From NCBI GenBank assembly GCA_008000375.1, contig SMOI01000015.1:128718-159727 (forward strand): DNA of 31,010 nucleotides. Direction: 5' to 3'. Positions 1-10,695 of this stretch are shown in pieces (the stretch's first letter is position 1; each line of letters opens with the position of its first letter). The notes below the pieces were generated by a model. The model searched no databases. It saw only the letters and a program-made list of their open reading frames with translations, and had not been told where the DNA came from. Origin of the DNA: Poteriospumella lacustris. Its lineage: Eukaryota; Sar; Chrysophyceae; Chromulinales; Dinobryaceae. Made by a program: the position numbers and the translations under genes.

Positions 1-1786
1 GCAGCCATCAGCGGAATACACGATATTCTCTCTCAGCCCCTTTCTCATTCGATGATGAAGAATCTGTTGCCGCTCCTATCGCAATCCGTTTACGACAAAT
101 CCGATCGAGTGCGTCTGGAGTTCATCAAGATTCTCATAACCGTGAAGGGTCTCCGCGAGATCCATTTTTACGACATCGTGTCGGTGGACACCCTCTTCAT
201 GCGGTTGGTCCACGAACGACATTCGACGGAAATTGTCGGCGAGTTGACATCGTTGCTCTTCAATTCTTTCTTCCCACCCAGCGAGGAAGGGTCCACAATC
301 AATAAGGAGCATGTGAAGCGTTGCCTGAATATGATCGATCAAAACCTCTCGGCGGCTGAAGTGTTTTACTCTCAACTGCATTTGCATTTGCCAACCGGAG
401 CGATCGCCAAGTTTGTGGCGATGCTGAGCAATATATTGGATACAACGGCGGAAGCACTTCAGGCTTCTGCGGGGCAGCTAGGGCCTCAATGCGAGGTAGG
501 GCCAGTATCTAAAAATAGTAAGCGGTCCAGAAGCGGCAAAGCCATTAAGGAGGTAAGGTTTTCCATCGAGATGGCGCGCCATACACCTTCTCATGCGTGT
601 TCTCTGCAGGCCAACGGACACCAATCTCAATCTGATGTGGCCGAGCTAGCGGACAAGGTGTTCGGCATCGCTCGGGTGTTGGTCGGCATTTTCCGTGGAT
701 CGTTTGACAGCTTTTGCGATGAGCAGCCCAGTTTGGAACTGCTTCACAAGTTCATTACCCCTGAGCGACTGAGTAGGGTCGTAGACGCCGTCACGAGTTT
801 CAACTTTGATTTCGATTCGTTGGGTGCGGTATTTGAAATCGTCGGCTATGTCTCCAAACTACCTCACTGTCCGCACAGCCAAAGTTGGGGCGAGACTTTC
901 AACTATGCCCTCTTTGAGCATGTCTTGCAGGTGGCATGTGAGGCAACTCCTCGTGTTCAGGAGGTCGAACTTTGGTTGGCAAACAAAGCGGTTGATGTTC
1001 TTGTTGCCAACGGCAGCGATGTTACGATTCTTGACAATCTTCTGGTAACAGTGAGTGCGATAGGGTCCGGGAAAGGTAGCGAAAGTCTTCCCGTCTCGAC
1101 GATGCTCCTCCAAGCCTATGGGCACTATATTGCCAAGAACATCAACAACTTTATGCGTCCATCAGAGCAGGTAGGTAGTTCATCGGCAACGTTCGTCATT
1201 GCTTGTGACAAAGAAACGCTTACTTCCTTTGTGTCTCTAGGCGAAGCTGCAGAAACTGGTGCAATTGCAAAGGAAGTATTTCGCGATGCGGAAAAAGTTG
1301 AAAACAAGCGATTTGACAGGCAGGATGTTTCAGTTCTCTCTATCGCGCATCTTCAAGTCGTTCGTCGTGGTTGAAATGGCCAAAGTGGCAGCTATGCTCA
1401 GATCGATGGAGAAATCCACCGCAGATGTGTTCGAAATTGTTGACGATGTCATCGAAGCCATTCGAAAGTTGCCTCCCTCGGTTGTGTCGGGACAAGAACT
1501 CACTGTGCTTTTGCTGTCGTTGATTGATCTTCTTCACCTTGTCGATGACACGTCATACGAACTTCTATTTGAGAGGTGCCATATGGTCCTTCAGATGGTT
1601 GAGACGGATTTCCCTCGAGTGATGGACGCACCAGTTCTCGCTGCGTGTATTGAGCGAATGTCGGTCGTAGTGGCAACAGTTGGCAATAATGTTGCTGCTT
1701 CTGGTTCTCTGAAAGATTGCATGAGCAATTTGGGATCTATGTTGGAGCGAGACTTCAAGGTCAGCCCCAACCTGGCTGTGGTATAG
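1..1786 (+). CDS. NCAPG2: Condensin-2 complex subunit G2, C-terminal half (5' end outside window)
   Basis: This encodes the HEAT-repeat subunit G2 of condensin II, the nuclear complex that starts chromosome compaction before nuclear envelope breakdown. Proposed exons are <1..552, 610..1170 and 1241..1786, giving about 552 residues to a TAG stop. The reading frame is open from base 1, so the start lies upstream; animal proteins of this family are about 1,140 residues, so roughly half is present. The family match rests on the stretch with LLPLLSQSVYDKSDRVRLEF, then HFYDIVSVDTLFMRLVHE and LTSLLFNSFFPPS, which follows the NCAPG2 pattern of a HEAT helix pair followed by LIFNSF.P. The intron at 553..609 (GTAAGG...CTGCAG) is 57 bp and contains no stop, so its retention would only add 19 residues. 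The intron at 1171..1240 shifts frame and joins QV-less SEQ to AKLQKLVQ. The gene converges on PIGA. Identity is fairly sure; exon 2 may hide another short intron near 1046. Confidence 0.82.
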
Positions 1787-2120
1787 TGTCGATTCGCTGT
1801 TTAAAAAAAAATCAGAAAAAAGAATTGGTTAACTTCATGTAGTTAAATTTCTTAGCCAACTTCAAGTATACAAAGAATCCCTCCGTCGTAAGTAGTGCCA
1901 TCTACAAAAAGAAACAAGAAAAAGGACGCGTAAGACATTAAATATCAATTCAAAGCGAGATATTTCATAAATAATTGGCAGCGAAGCCGAAGTTCCTCAG
2001 ACAAATTAAAAATTGTGCATCAAGTCGAGATTTTCTCGTCAGAGATTGTTCACTCAAATTGCCATCATAGGAAGGAAGCGATGCTTAAGAGACAGAAGTA
2101 CTTACCACGCGGTTATGTGT
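1787..2120. other. Convergent 3' intergenic spacer
   Basis: These 334 bp separate the stop codon of the condensin gene (+) from that of PIGA (-), so they must hold both 3' untranslated regions. An A-rich run follows the condensin stop at about 1801-1823. AATAAA-like AT-rich stretches occur, but no single polyadenylation site can be fixed. I see no gene or repeat here. Confidence 0.6.
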
Positions 2121-3443
2121 TTAAAGGACTGGGAAATTCTCCGGGACCATCTCAATGTCTGCGAGGGGAAACAGCAATTCGAGAACGAAGAGAAAGATCT
2201 CCATGATAATAACGACAACAACCGCGATCACCCCAGAAATACGGCCCGAGGACGAGAACCGAAAGATACGTTTGATCAACGACGGTCGCTTCAATGTCAT
2301 GATATGCAGATAGATATTCTCCACGCGCTTTGCCACATCGGTCCAACTGTACATTGAGGAGACGCATTCGTGTAAATCAGACGGGTCCATTTTCCGAAAG
2401 ATATTGACGCCCTCCAGGACAGCCTGAGCCAAACTCTCTGGGTGAGGGTCAGCAAACTTGATCATTGAAGGTGGGAGAACTTCACATACGCCACCGACCT
2501 TTGTCGACACCACGAACAAGCCACACGATGCTGCTTCCAGTAGCGCAATACAAAACGACTCCGTCAAAGAGCAATTCAAAAAGATATTGCCTCGCGAAAG
2601 TACGTTTCGGACTTCACTGTGCGGCACTGCACCCAGAAATTCTACACGATCATACAACTGATGCTTCTCGCGCATTTCTTCCAACAGAAGCAGCTTCGGC
2701 CCATCTCCACCAATGATAAAATGAACATTGGTCGATTGCGCGCAGACATGCGGAATGACGTGGGCCAGCAGATCTATCCCTTTCCGAAAAACCAAGCGAG
2801 AAAGAACTACGACTGTCACACGCTTCTTATCGTTCGCCGTACTAACGGTAGACAGCGGCATGAACTTCGTGGTGTCCACAGCATTCGGAATGGCGGAGAT
2901 GAACGACGGATGCAAACGCGCCCGAATCGACAAGTTCTCACGACAGGCATGTGAAACACAGATCACATGATCGACATCGGAAAGAGTTATCTCCAGCATT
3001 TTGTTAATGTGAATGCTTGCCAAATCTTGAAAACCGAACAGAGAATGATCAGTGAAACATGTGCGGTAACCCAGAGATCGAGCGAAAAGAAGACTTTCAT
3101 GGGCCATGACAGATACACATTGGTGACCATGAACAATTTGGATCCTTTCTCTGTGAAGGATATCCCGGAAAAGGGGTAGGAAACAGCACATAGTGGGAAG
3201 AACAACTTGGTCATACACCACCGTGAGGGGCAAGTAATACACTTTAAGCCCGTTCGCCATTACTCTCACCCCGCATCTATCACCATACCGATGGGTGACA
3301 ACAATCACTTTGTGACCTCTTTGCATGAGGCATTGTGCCAAGCACCAAACATGAGTTTCAACACCACCAAAATTCGGAAAGAAGAAGTCTGAAACCAGAC
3401 ATATTCGAATTCGTTTGTTCGCCAAACGGGATTGATTTTTCAT
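2121..3443 (-). CDS. PIGA: Phosphatidylinositol N-acetylglucosaminyltransferase subunit A (PIG-A/GPI3)
   Basis: This is the catalytic subunit of the ER complex that moves GlcNAc from UDP-GlcNAc to phosphatidylinositol, the first step of GPI-anchor synthesis. It is a complete, intronless frame of 440 residues, close to the usual 450-485. The N-terminal half opens with CLVSDFFFPNFGGVETHVW, a hallmark of the family, followed by VHGHQCVSVMAHE and TDHSLFGF. The C-terminal half carries the GT4 donor-binding fold with VVLSRLVFRKGIDLL and the EX7E element ESFCIALLE (about residues 295-303). A hydrophobic segment at about 403-425 is the single membrane anchor near the C terminus, which leaves the catalytic part in the cytosol. 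The start at 3443 is chosen because the family motif begins only 16 residues later. It lies about 390 bp downstream of the E4 ligase gene on the same strand. Confidence 0.97.
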   Translation of the reverse strand: MKNQSRLANKRIRICLVSDFFFPNFGGVETHVWCLAQCLMQRGHKVIVVTHRYGDRCGVRVMANGLKVYYLPLTVVYDQVVLPTMCCFLPLFRDILHRERIQIVHGHQCVSVMAHESLLFARSLGYRTCFTDHSLFGFQDLASIHINKMLEITLSDVDHVICVSHACRENLSIRARLHPSFISAIPNAVDTTKFMPLSTVSTANDKKRVTVVVLSRLVFRKGIDLLAHVIPHVCAQSTNVHFIIGGDGPKLLLLEEMREKHQLYDRVEFLGAVPHSEVRNVLSRGNIFLNCSLTESFCIALLEAASCGLFVVSTKVGGVCEVLPPSMIKFADPHPESLAQAVLEGVNIFRKMDPSDLHECVSSMYSWTDVAKRVENIYLHIMTLKRPSLIKRIFRFSSSGRISGVIAVVVVIIMEIFLFVLELLFPLADIEMVPENFPVL

Positions 3444-3832
3444 GAGGCCATCATTTCCTTTTCTAACCTCTCAAGCGTCGAGAAATAATATGATTGTGGT
3501 CTTGTCGGTCACTGGCCAAGTCGCTGGCGATAGTGCAACACGAGCAGACCACAGAGAGATTTGACTCCGTCCGGTTGGCGAATGTGTGGCCATGGACAGT
3601 ACATACGAAATGCCGAATATATATAGGGCAATACATTCATATGTATGCATTGATCTATGTACATTGAACTTCTGACCAGTTTTAAGAAGCGAACAGAGCT
3701 CATTTACTTTAAAATTCAGGACACTTGAGCGATGATGTACACTTCTTTACATTGTCCAACGATCAAAGCATCGAAGCGATTGCGAGGTACTTAGTCATGC
3801 AAAATCAGCCCCGTGAATGTTATCACGCCTGT
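3444..3832. other. Spacer between PIGA start and E4 ligase stop
   Basis: These 389 bp contain the 5' region of PIGA and the 3' region of the E4 gene, both on the minus strand. An AT-rich patch with TATATATA and CATATGTATGCAT lies at about 3618-3650, on the PIGA side. No open frame here looks like a gene. Confidence 0.5.
3479..3493 (-). promoter_or_regulatory. Initiator-like element of PIGA
   Basis: Read on the minus strand this is TCATATTATTTCTCG, 36-50 nt before the PIGA ATG. It resembles the oomycete initiator pattern TCATTYY..ATTTYY. Similar elements sit at comparable distances before other genes in this window. The assignment rests on pattern and position only. Confidence 0.3.
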
Positions 3833-6800
3833 TTACTTATGGGCCATCTTATCAGCGATGAAGTCCGCGATTCTGAGTACATAGAACGGTAACGAAAACC
3901 TTTGCAAACAACGTGCAGAGAATTCTTACCTTTGTTTCAGCTCATCACAAGGTTGCAACATATCCATCTTCAGCGGCTGACGATTAAAGGGATCTAAACA
4001 GAAAAGTTAAGTAAACCTCCGAGTTTTTGCCCAAATCAATGCTTCAAATCCAAAGCGACCGATTACCTGTTTCGTTGTTGAGAAGGTGCTGAGTGATTGT
4101 CGACCTATCCACAATCATTCCAGACGTTGGTAACAAAACGGGATCCTGCATGAGCTTGTCCAAGATAGGGTCAAAGAAGTCCGACGGTGCGTCCGCCACC
4201 AACTCGTCAATGTCGATCACTTGAGTGCGCACAACTTTAACCCGCTCAATAAGTTGTTCCATTGCAACGCGTTCTTCCACAGTGACCATGTTGTGTTTCG
4301 AAACAGTCGTAAGAGCCTTCTGAAGAGGGACACCATTGTTGAAGAAACTATCTTGCGCCACACTGGTGAAAAACTTCTCCTCGGTCGAGAAATGCGTCAT
4401 TGCTGCAATCACCTCGGAGAGCATAGTACGTGGTTTAAAATTGTACGCATCCATGTTGTCGACTTTCAGCTCCAAGCTTTTGCTGCCAACCAATCGATTT
4501 AAAACGCTGAGCAAGCAGGACGTGAAACGTGGAAGGATTTCGTCCAACAGAAAGGGCTGGCGGATTACTGGGTCCGATGTTAAATAGTTCAACATATTCA
4601 AGGTCTCAATACAAAGGCCTGCAGACCCTTTGCACTCATTCTCATTCGATTCATTCCGCTCTTCCATCATCTTACGTTGCTCTTCGTCCATTGACGCCCA
4701 CTCCGCGTTGTTGCCTTTCAACAGTTGAAACTTCCGAATCTCTGATAATTTGTCCAACGTCGTCGCCACCAATGCATTGGTCTCATTGAGAAGGCCGTTT
4801 GCAAATTTTACAAACGATAGATTGGACACTCCTGAAGCCTCACCAACAGAAGAGTCATCGTGAGCCATTGCAATTCCCTGAAATGCTGGCCGATGGCTGG
4901 GCAAAGTCCACAGATGCTTCAAGATTATCATAATATTTCGTCGATTGGACAACTTTTCGTAAAATCCCGTTTTCTCCACGTCCCCGTAAAGAAGCAAAAG
5001 AGCTGGAGCCAGGAATCGTTGTGCCGTCGTGTGCGACGCGAGAAGCTGAGTGTGAGCACCATCACTTGGGCGCAAAGGTGTGTAGAGTTCTTCATGACCA
5101 CGCTCGGCGACAGGCAAAAATATGTGGTACATTAGAACTCCCAATTTTGCTCGCAGATGTGGGCTTTGAATTGCCCATGGCCGGCGAAGAAAGAAGACCA
5201 AAACAGACAAGACACCTTGAAAGTTCACGGAGTGCAAATGGTTTGAAGCAGACTTCGCAACGAAAATAAGCATGGTTGCTATGTCATCAAGAAAGTGTTC
5301 GGGAAGACTTTGTAAAAAGGACAGACGCTCTTTGCTCATCGCAGTCTCGGGTATCAGCCATGCAGGATGACGCTCCTCTTCCGAATCTGAGGACAGGCCA
5401 TCCCAGAGTTTTTGAGCTGCTGCAACACAGAACAAAACTACTGACCTCATCAAATCGTCAGTAAAGAGCTGAATATCAAGCAATGTCTTCATCAAGAAAT
5501 AATTCACAGCGTTCGCATCTCCTGAGGCAAGGCCTTCGCCGTAAAAACTTAGACCGCGTAGAACTTGCAAGTATCGCCGGCAGAATGGCACAAAACCCAC
5601 ATGAAGTGTCCGCCAGCAGATGAAGAATGATTGCGATATGAAAGTGAACTCTCCCCCAACAGCCTCTTGTGTAGCTTGGATGGAGTTTGGTTGATAGAGA
5701 CGGGACTGCGACGGCGGAAACAACGCAACTCCGATGGAACTATGAACAAAGTCCCAATGAACTTTTTTGAGTTTTTCGGGATCTTCCAAAATGGGCAGTG
5801 CCAATCTCAAAAGCAAGTCACACCCATTCAGGAGGCACCCATCACTTGCCGCTACCAGGTGTGAAGGTCTGTCTTTCGTCGCTTCCATATTCGAAACAGC
5901 AAAAGCGACAAGGAACTCCAACATTCTTTCTTTCGCTACTCCCCCGGCCTTCAACGTTGTCAGGACTATGTCAGCCGCTGCAGAACGTACCCCATTTAAA
6001 AGACTCCGAATTTCAGTGATTTTTGAATCAAAGGCTTGCTTTGTTTGTCGAGTGACATCTTTGAACATATCCCTATATCTCTGGTCGGAGAGAGTTGGTG
6101 CCAATCTAAGTAAACGTCCGATGAGCGAATGATTCTCCAGCGCCGCTCCCCCAACGCTATTTCCAAAAACAAATGATGGATGCCCCAACATCATCGGAGG
6201 AACTCTTCCGATATTTGGCGGCTCCAAAATTCGCGCTTTATCGGTCAGAAACTCGTTGGATAAAGAAAGGATCTTCGCCGCTCGTTTGTCTTTGATTATT
6301 CCCTGCAATAATCGTAACGGACCACTGAACCCATCAAAAATACTCAGCACTTTAGGAGGATCAAACGCGAAGACATTAGCTTGATAGGTTGAAACAGGTT
6401 GTAAGCACGCAAATACCAAAGCAAACAGTTCCTGGCACGTCTGTAACATTCAAGTTAAAGTAAATTGGGTGACACTTCGACGGCAATCGTCATTTTGTCG
6501 CACCTTCTCCAGACCATCTTGCTTTTCCAACTCATCAAAAACTTCCCTTAAAAATTGCGAACTCGCTAAGCTCATATCGTCCTCAAATACTTGAGCGAAG
6601 TCCTTTAATGACTTGGCACTCTTCTCAGCAAAGATCTCCGGGTCAATAAGGCACGAAGCAACGAATGCAACAATTTGAGACTTGCAACTGTGATATAGAA
6701 ATGTTAGATCATATCAGAATCAACTTGGCGAACAATTTGGCTTACTTAAGAAGTTCTTCCCGGCAATTTTGAGGAGCAGTGGATTCTTTACCAACAATGC

Positions 6801-7041
6801 GTCGATAACACCCATACAGATATGAAACCGCATTCGTTAGCTCGCTTGAACTTCTGTTTATCTTCTCAAAAACAACTGCTGATATATTTGAGCTGTTCAA
6901 CAGCTCTCCGTATTCGTCCCCGACGAACAAAAATGTCGAACCTTGTGACGATCTTACTGTGACTTGGAACACCTCCTCCAAGTACATGTTCAGGGTGGCT
7001 ATCCCAAGAGTGAGTCTCTTCGACGGACTTCCTTCTTCCAT
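3833..7041 (-). CDS. UFD2: Ubiquitin conjugation factor E4 (UFD2-type U-box ligase)
   Basis: E4 enzymes extend ubiquitin chains on already tagged substrates and work with Cdc48/p97 in protein degradation. The minus-strand exons are 7041..6746, 6687..6504, 6440..4067, 3993..3930 and 3872..3833. Together they give 985 residues, matching yeast Ufd2 (961) and plant E4 (about 1,040). The N terminus has the short plant-like form in which the conserved LEEVFQVTV element comes within the first 30 residues; an in-frame stop just upstream supports this start. The long central exon is the helical Ufd2 core. The C terminus is a U-box (about 908-985) with [20 protein letters not shown], then [12 protein letters not shown] across the 73-bp intron, and the closing helix [16 protein letters not shown] created by the last 57-bp intron. 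The intron at 6441..6503 starts GTGCG, a weaker donor than the others. The gene is divergent from the kinesin-like gene. Confidence 0.95.
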
Positions 7042-7307
7042 TTCTCACGAATTGTTGAAAAGTCAGGAAACCTGCGAAGAAATAGAATTATGTAATGCCA
7101 TGCCACTGGTCGATCTTCTTTCTGTCGATGTTTGGAATGTTTGGCATCTGGCATCTGCTGGGAATTGATTGTGTACATTATTTTCGTTTAGAAAACAAGA
7201 TATATTCTAAGTGCAGCAAACCTTATGTAATGTACATATAACATCAATACTTATACATCAAAGTGGATCCAATGGGAACATATATAGTACATTTCTCTGC
7301 TCTCCGC

Positions 7308-7316
7308 CCGTTTCGC
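7308..7316 (+). promoter_or_regulatory. CCGTTTCGC motif upstream of kinesin-like gene
   Basis: Exact 9-mer CCGTTTCGC about 155 nt before the kinesin-like ATG. The same 9-mer occurs upstream of both CFAP44 copies, and a one-mismatch form occurs upstream of DRC1. It contains AACGG on the other strand, which resembles a Myb core. Function is inferred from recurrence alone. Confidence 0.35.
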
Positions 7317-7397
7317 CGAGACACATCGCACCAACACTCAGCACTCAGCAGGCAACGCCTCAACCGACATCTCAACAAGCAGAAGATCAGGCGAAAA

Positions 7398-7411
7398 TCA
7401 TTCAATCTTTT
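7398..7411 (+). promoter_or_regulatory. Initiator-like element of the kinesin-like gene
   Basis: TCATTCAATCTTTT lies 60-73 nt before the proposed ATG at 7471. It fits the TCATTYY..TTT initiator pattern known from oomycetes and resembles the element before CFAP44. Confidence 0.33.
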
Positions 7412-7470
7412 GAGCTCAAATCAATTCTGGATTTTTTTCTGTTTCCTCTCTTTTTATTACTTGAAGGAAA

Positions 7471-10284
7471 ATGAAGATCCGATTTGAAGGTTTACTGGTA
7501 CAGGGTCTTGTGCAAGTCAGCCACAGCCCTGTGCAGCACATTTTGGTTCGCCTCGTTGTCAGCAATGCTGAAATGATAACTGAGCCGTAAGTTGAAATGC
7601 CGTTCACTTCGATGTTTTCGCGCTAACGAGGGGATTTTTTTCTTTTTTCCTTTTTCTTTTTTCCTTAAGGACGGTTTATCCCGGGAATGTTGCACAATTT
7701 CCTGACATTTACGAATTTGGCATCGACGACGTCGCTTTTGTTGCCGAGCTTCTGAATGTACGTCGCATTTCCTGAATAATTTTAATAATATCTTATTCAT
7801 GTGATGAATTCCAGTTGGAAATCGAAGTGGTGAATATCGATAATCCTTCCTCTGAAATATTGTTGGGGAAAGCTAACGGAAATTTGCGTCATCTTATCCC
7901 TCATTTTGATCAAGAAACACAAATTGTGTTGCCCTTGATTCAACGAGATGGCTCCTACCGCGGGGAAATTCATTTGAAGGCGATCGTTACTGAGATGGAA
8001 ACTGCACTAGGTAAGTGCCTCCCGTGTAGAATCCATCCTATTCCTGTTCTCTTCTAATGTTGGTCATTTTGCAGCTGAGTTGAAGCAGAAGTACTTTGAG
8101 GAAGAGCAACTTCGAGTAGCTTACAACGACCTTGTCAATGCTACGAAGTCTTTGGAAGCAGAAATGGAAGAAAATATGACCAAAGCACAAGCTCAAGTTG
8201 ACAAGGTTTCCAAGAAATACAACGCCTTGGTGGAGAAGTACAACGAGCTGCAAGACAAGTTTGTGAATTTGACTGTAGATCACGAGCGTGTTCAGAATGA
8301 ACTTCTGAGTGAGAGAAGTGAGAAAGAAGCTCTTCAAGCAGTCACAACTGAGACTATAGCCAAATTCAAGGCCTTGAATGAAGAACTCACGGCTCGAGTG
8401 TCGGACCTTACTTTGGAAAACGAAAACTTGGATCAGCTGTACTTTAAAGCTACGCAAGATGCCATTGACTCGAAGCAAGAATTGGAAGCTCTTTATCAAA
8501 GCAAGTATGAGACGGAGATGCAGTTGAACGACAATATCACTCAGCTGACGGAGGAGCTTGATGCTCTACGAAGCACGACGGTCAGCGTGATAGTTGTTGA
8601 GGAAATGAACATCAAAATTCAGCAACTCATTTTGGAAATTAATCGTTTGAAGGTTCTCAGCGTCAATAACTCTGTACATTGCACGGCGCAGTACATCAAC
8701 AATACGTACATTGAGAACATTGTCAACAACCTCAATGTGACGAACATGCACATCACGAACGTTCTTCAATCGGGCGACATTGAAGTTGTTAAGTCCGAGT
8801 TTATTTCTCTCCTTCGTCGATATGATGATGTTCGTGAGGCAGAGTCTCGATTATTGGATCGTTTGTATGCTTTGTTGCACAACTTTCGTGTTGTTGGAAG
8901 AACTCGCCCGGCGAGTGAGGAGGAGAAGAACGAAGGGTCGATTGTCATTGAAAGTACTGGTGAGCTACCTGACATCAATATATATGATGAAAAATCCGAG
9001 GATTGGTTCACTTATCACCTCGATGGGCATTGGGCGTACGATGGCTCGCAAAGTGATTTATTCAAAGATGTTGAACCTCTCGTTCGTGCGTTGGTTCCAA
9101 ATCCGTTGGAACTTATGCAAAGTCCACAACTGGCATCCCTTATGAGGAACACTTCCGCCCTTGTCATGGGTAGTGCAGGAAGCGGTCGCACATTTACTCT
9201 TTTCGGATACGGCGATCAACTTGGTATTGCTTATCGCGCACTACAGTGTCTCTTTGATCATCTCGACTACCGATCGAACCAGTTGTCCAAAGAGAAAGCA
9301 AAGCGATCTTCCCTTCAAGAATCGTCGACGGATCCAATTGTTGATGCTGTTTTCGAACCATCTGTTACGATGACCTTGTTTGAGGTTTCTGGTGATCAAA
9401 TCTATGACGCCTTCGGTGATCGACAAGTTTCATCGAATGTTATCTTCAACGATTCTGAGAAAGCTATTGTTATACCGGATGTTTCTTCTCTTGGTCTGCG
9501 CGATATCAATGAAGCTTTGCGAATTGTTCACTCAGCCGTTGGCAAAATCATGAAACGGAAATCGCCACACAGTCACATTTTGGGAGAAATACAGGTATCA
9601 ATCGTTTACCACAGAGAAGAAACTCCTATCAAGGCCCGTTTTGTCTTTGGCGATGTTTTTCTCGATTCCTCGGCCACTAATGGAGACAGTCTAAGTGTTG
9701 TGAACCTTCTTCGCGGTATTGGTGAAGGTCGTGATGTCCAAGAGCTTTTTCAGAAATCTGTGATCACCAAAGCTCTTCAAGGTGCTTTGGCTCCTGAGAG
9801 TAAAACTTCGCTGTTGTTTACTTTCGATCCATCTTCCAAGAGTGTGGCTTCAACAAAAGCAAACGCCGAAATTGCTGCTATGCTCTCTCCTGTGAGCAGA
9901 ACTATTGTGGCAAGTAACACTGCGACCACGGATCCAGTTGCGATGCGTGCTGTTCAGCGGAAGGCGAAAAAGTTGGCTCACGAATTGCGTGAAGAACGAC
10001 TCAGATCGGTTCAAATCGAGGCAAAGCTTATTGAAACGAAAACTGTTGCTGAGGAGTACATAGTGCAATTCAATGAACGCAATAAAGCCATCTCGAAGCA
10101 CTATGAGGATGAGAAGCGTATCAATCAGCAGCTGCAAAGTGATTTGTCTCTCACTCTGAGAAACTTGCGCAAAGCTGTTGATGAACTCAGCGAACAGAGA
10201 AAAGTTAACGAAAAGCTTGCGGCTCTTTGCAAATTGTTGGAGAGAGAACGCTTAGTTCTGTCCAATAATTCCACCACAGCATGA
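7471..10284 (+). CDS. Kinesin-14-like protein with C2-like N-terminal domain and degenerate motor
   Basis: Exons are 7471..7586, 7670..7757, 7815..8010 and 8075..10284, giving 869 residues; all introns are GT-AG and 57-83 bp. Residues 1 to about 130 look like a beta-rich C2-type domain (MKIRFEGLLVQG ... LEIEVVNID ... LGKANGNLRHLI). A coiled coil follows at about 134-395, a motor-like domain at about 400-735, and a second coiled coil at about 775-860. The neck/motor entry LLHNFRVVGRTRP matches the kinesin-14 pattern GNIRVFCRVRP. The P-loop is GSAGSGRT (499-506): the catalytic Lys of GQTGSGKT is Arg. Switch I NxxSSRSH is reduced to KSPHSHI (about 632), and switch II DLAGSE is replaced by DVFLDSS (about 658). 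I infer loss of normal ATP hydrolysis, as in Vik1-type partners. Linkage to CFAP44 and DRC1 hints at a ciliary role, but function is unknown. Confidence 0.84.
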
Positions 10285-10555
10285 GCTGAGATGAGCACAC
10301 AGTTCAGTTGATCCCATCAATCCTTTTTTCTAACTCATTGTGCTGGCCCAGCAATAGATTTATTTGTTTTTCTACGGGGATTGAATTCCCTTCGTCTTTG
10401 TGGTGGTCGCAGTAAAGTTGATAATTCGAAGTCTCATTGTTTGCTGTCCCCACCCCCCACGTGCCTGGAATGAGCTGTTTTCAAATACAAATGGAAAACT
10501 GCAACTCTTCTCAATGAAAAACTTTTCCGCGATCTAGATTTTCAATGCAATATGC

Positions 10556-10571
10556 ACTGACAGCTGTCAGT
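10556..10571. promoter_or_regulatory. 16-bp perfect palindrome ACTGACAGCTGTCAGT
   Basis: A perfect palindrome centred on CAGCTG, about 150 nt before the left CFAP44 start. Such dyads often bind dimeric factors. It is absent from the right CFAP44 promoter because the mirrored arm does not reach it. Confidence 0.3.
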
Positions 10572-10589
10572 TCCGAGTTGCTGAAACGA

Positions 10590-10606
10590 CGAAACGACCG
10601 TTTCGC
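10590..10606 (+). promoter_or_regulatory. CGAAACG-AC-CGTTTCG dyad with CCGTTTCGC motif upstream of CFAP44
   Basis: Seven-base arms separated by two bases (10590-10605), overlapping the exact 9-mer CCGTTTCGC at 10598-10606, about 111 nt before the CFAP44 ATG. A related dyad, GAAACGGTT-7 bp-AACCGTTTC, lies upstream of DRC1 and the right CFAP44 copy. A shared ciliary-gene operator is an inference. Confidence 0.38.
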
Positions 10607-10672
10607 TCCTCGCAGCACAGCAGACAGCAGTTAGTTGTCCTGTGCAACACATTTTTCTTTCAACGTTCAGAA

Positions 10673-10689
10673 TCATTCCACTATTCAAT
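10673..10689 (+). promoter_or_regulatory. Initiator-like element of left CFAP44
   Basis: TCATTCCACTATTCAAT, about 28-44 nt before the ATG at 10717, fits the oomycete-type initiator TCATTYY.CA.TT. It lies just outside the mirrored arm, so it belongs only to the left copy. Confidence 0.4.
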
Positions 10690-10695
10690 TCAACT

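Larger units (their letters stand above)
7042..7470. other. Divergent promoter region between E4 ligase and kinesin-like gene
   Basis: These 429 bp serve as the 5' region for two genes pointing apart. AT-rich TATATAG at about 7281 and a CACTCAGCACTCAGCA direct repeat at about 7335-7350 are visible. The element CCGTTTCGC lies at 7308-7316 and an initiator-like TCATTCAATCTTTT at 7398-7411. Nothing here looks coding. Confidence 0.55.

Noticed and set aside
1046-1112. Possible extra intron in the condensin gene starting GTAACAGTGAG
   Set aside because: No convincing acceptor keeps the frame, and the retained reading frame is open and plausible.
2619-2954. Plus-strand frames opposite PIGA
   Set aside because: Shadows of a highly conserved minus-strand gene; no family resemblance of their own.
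8038-8499. 153-codon antisense frame over the kinesin-like coiled coil
   Set aside because: Complement of coiled-coil codons; the sense strand has matching exons and a coherent domain order.
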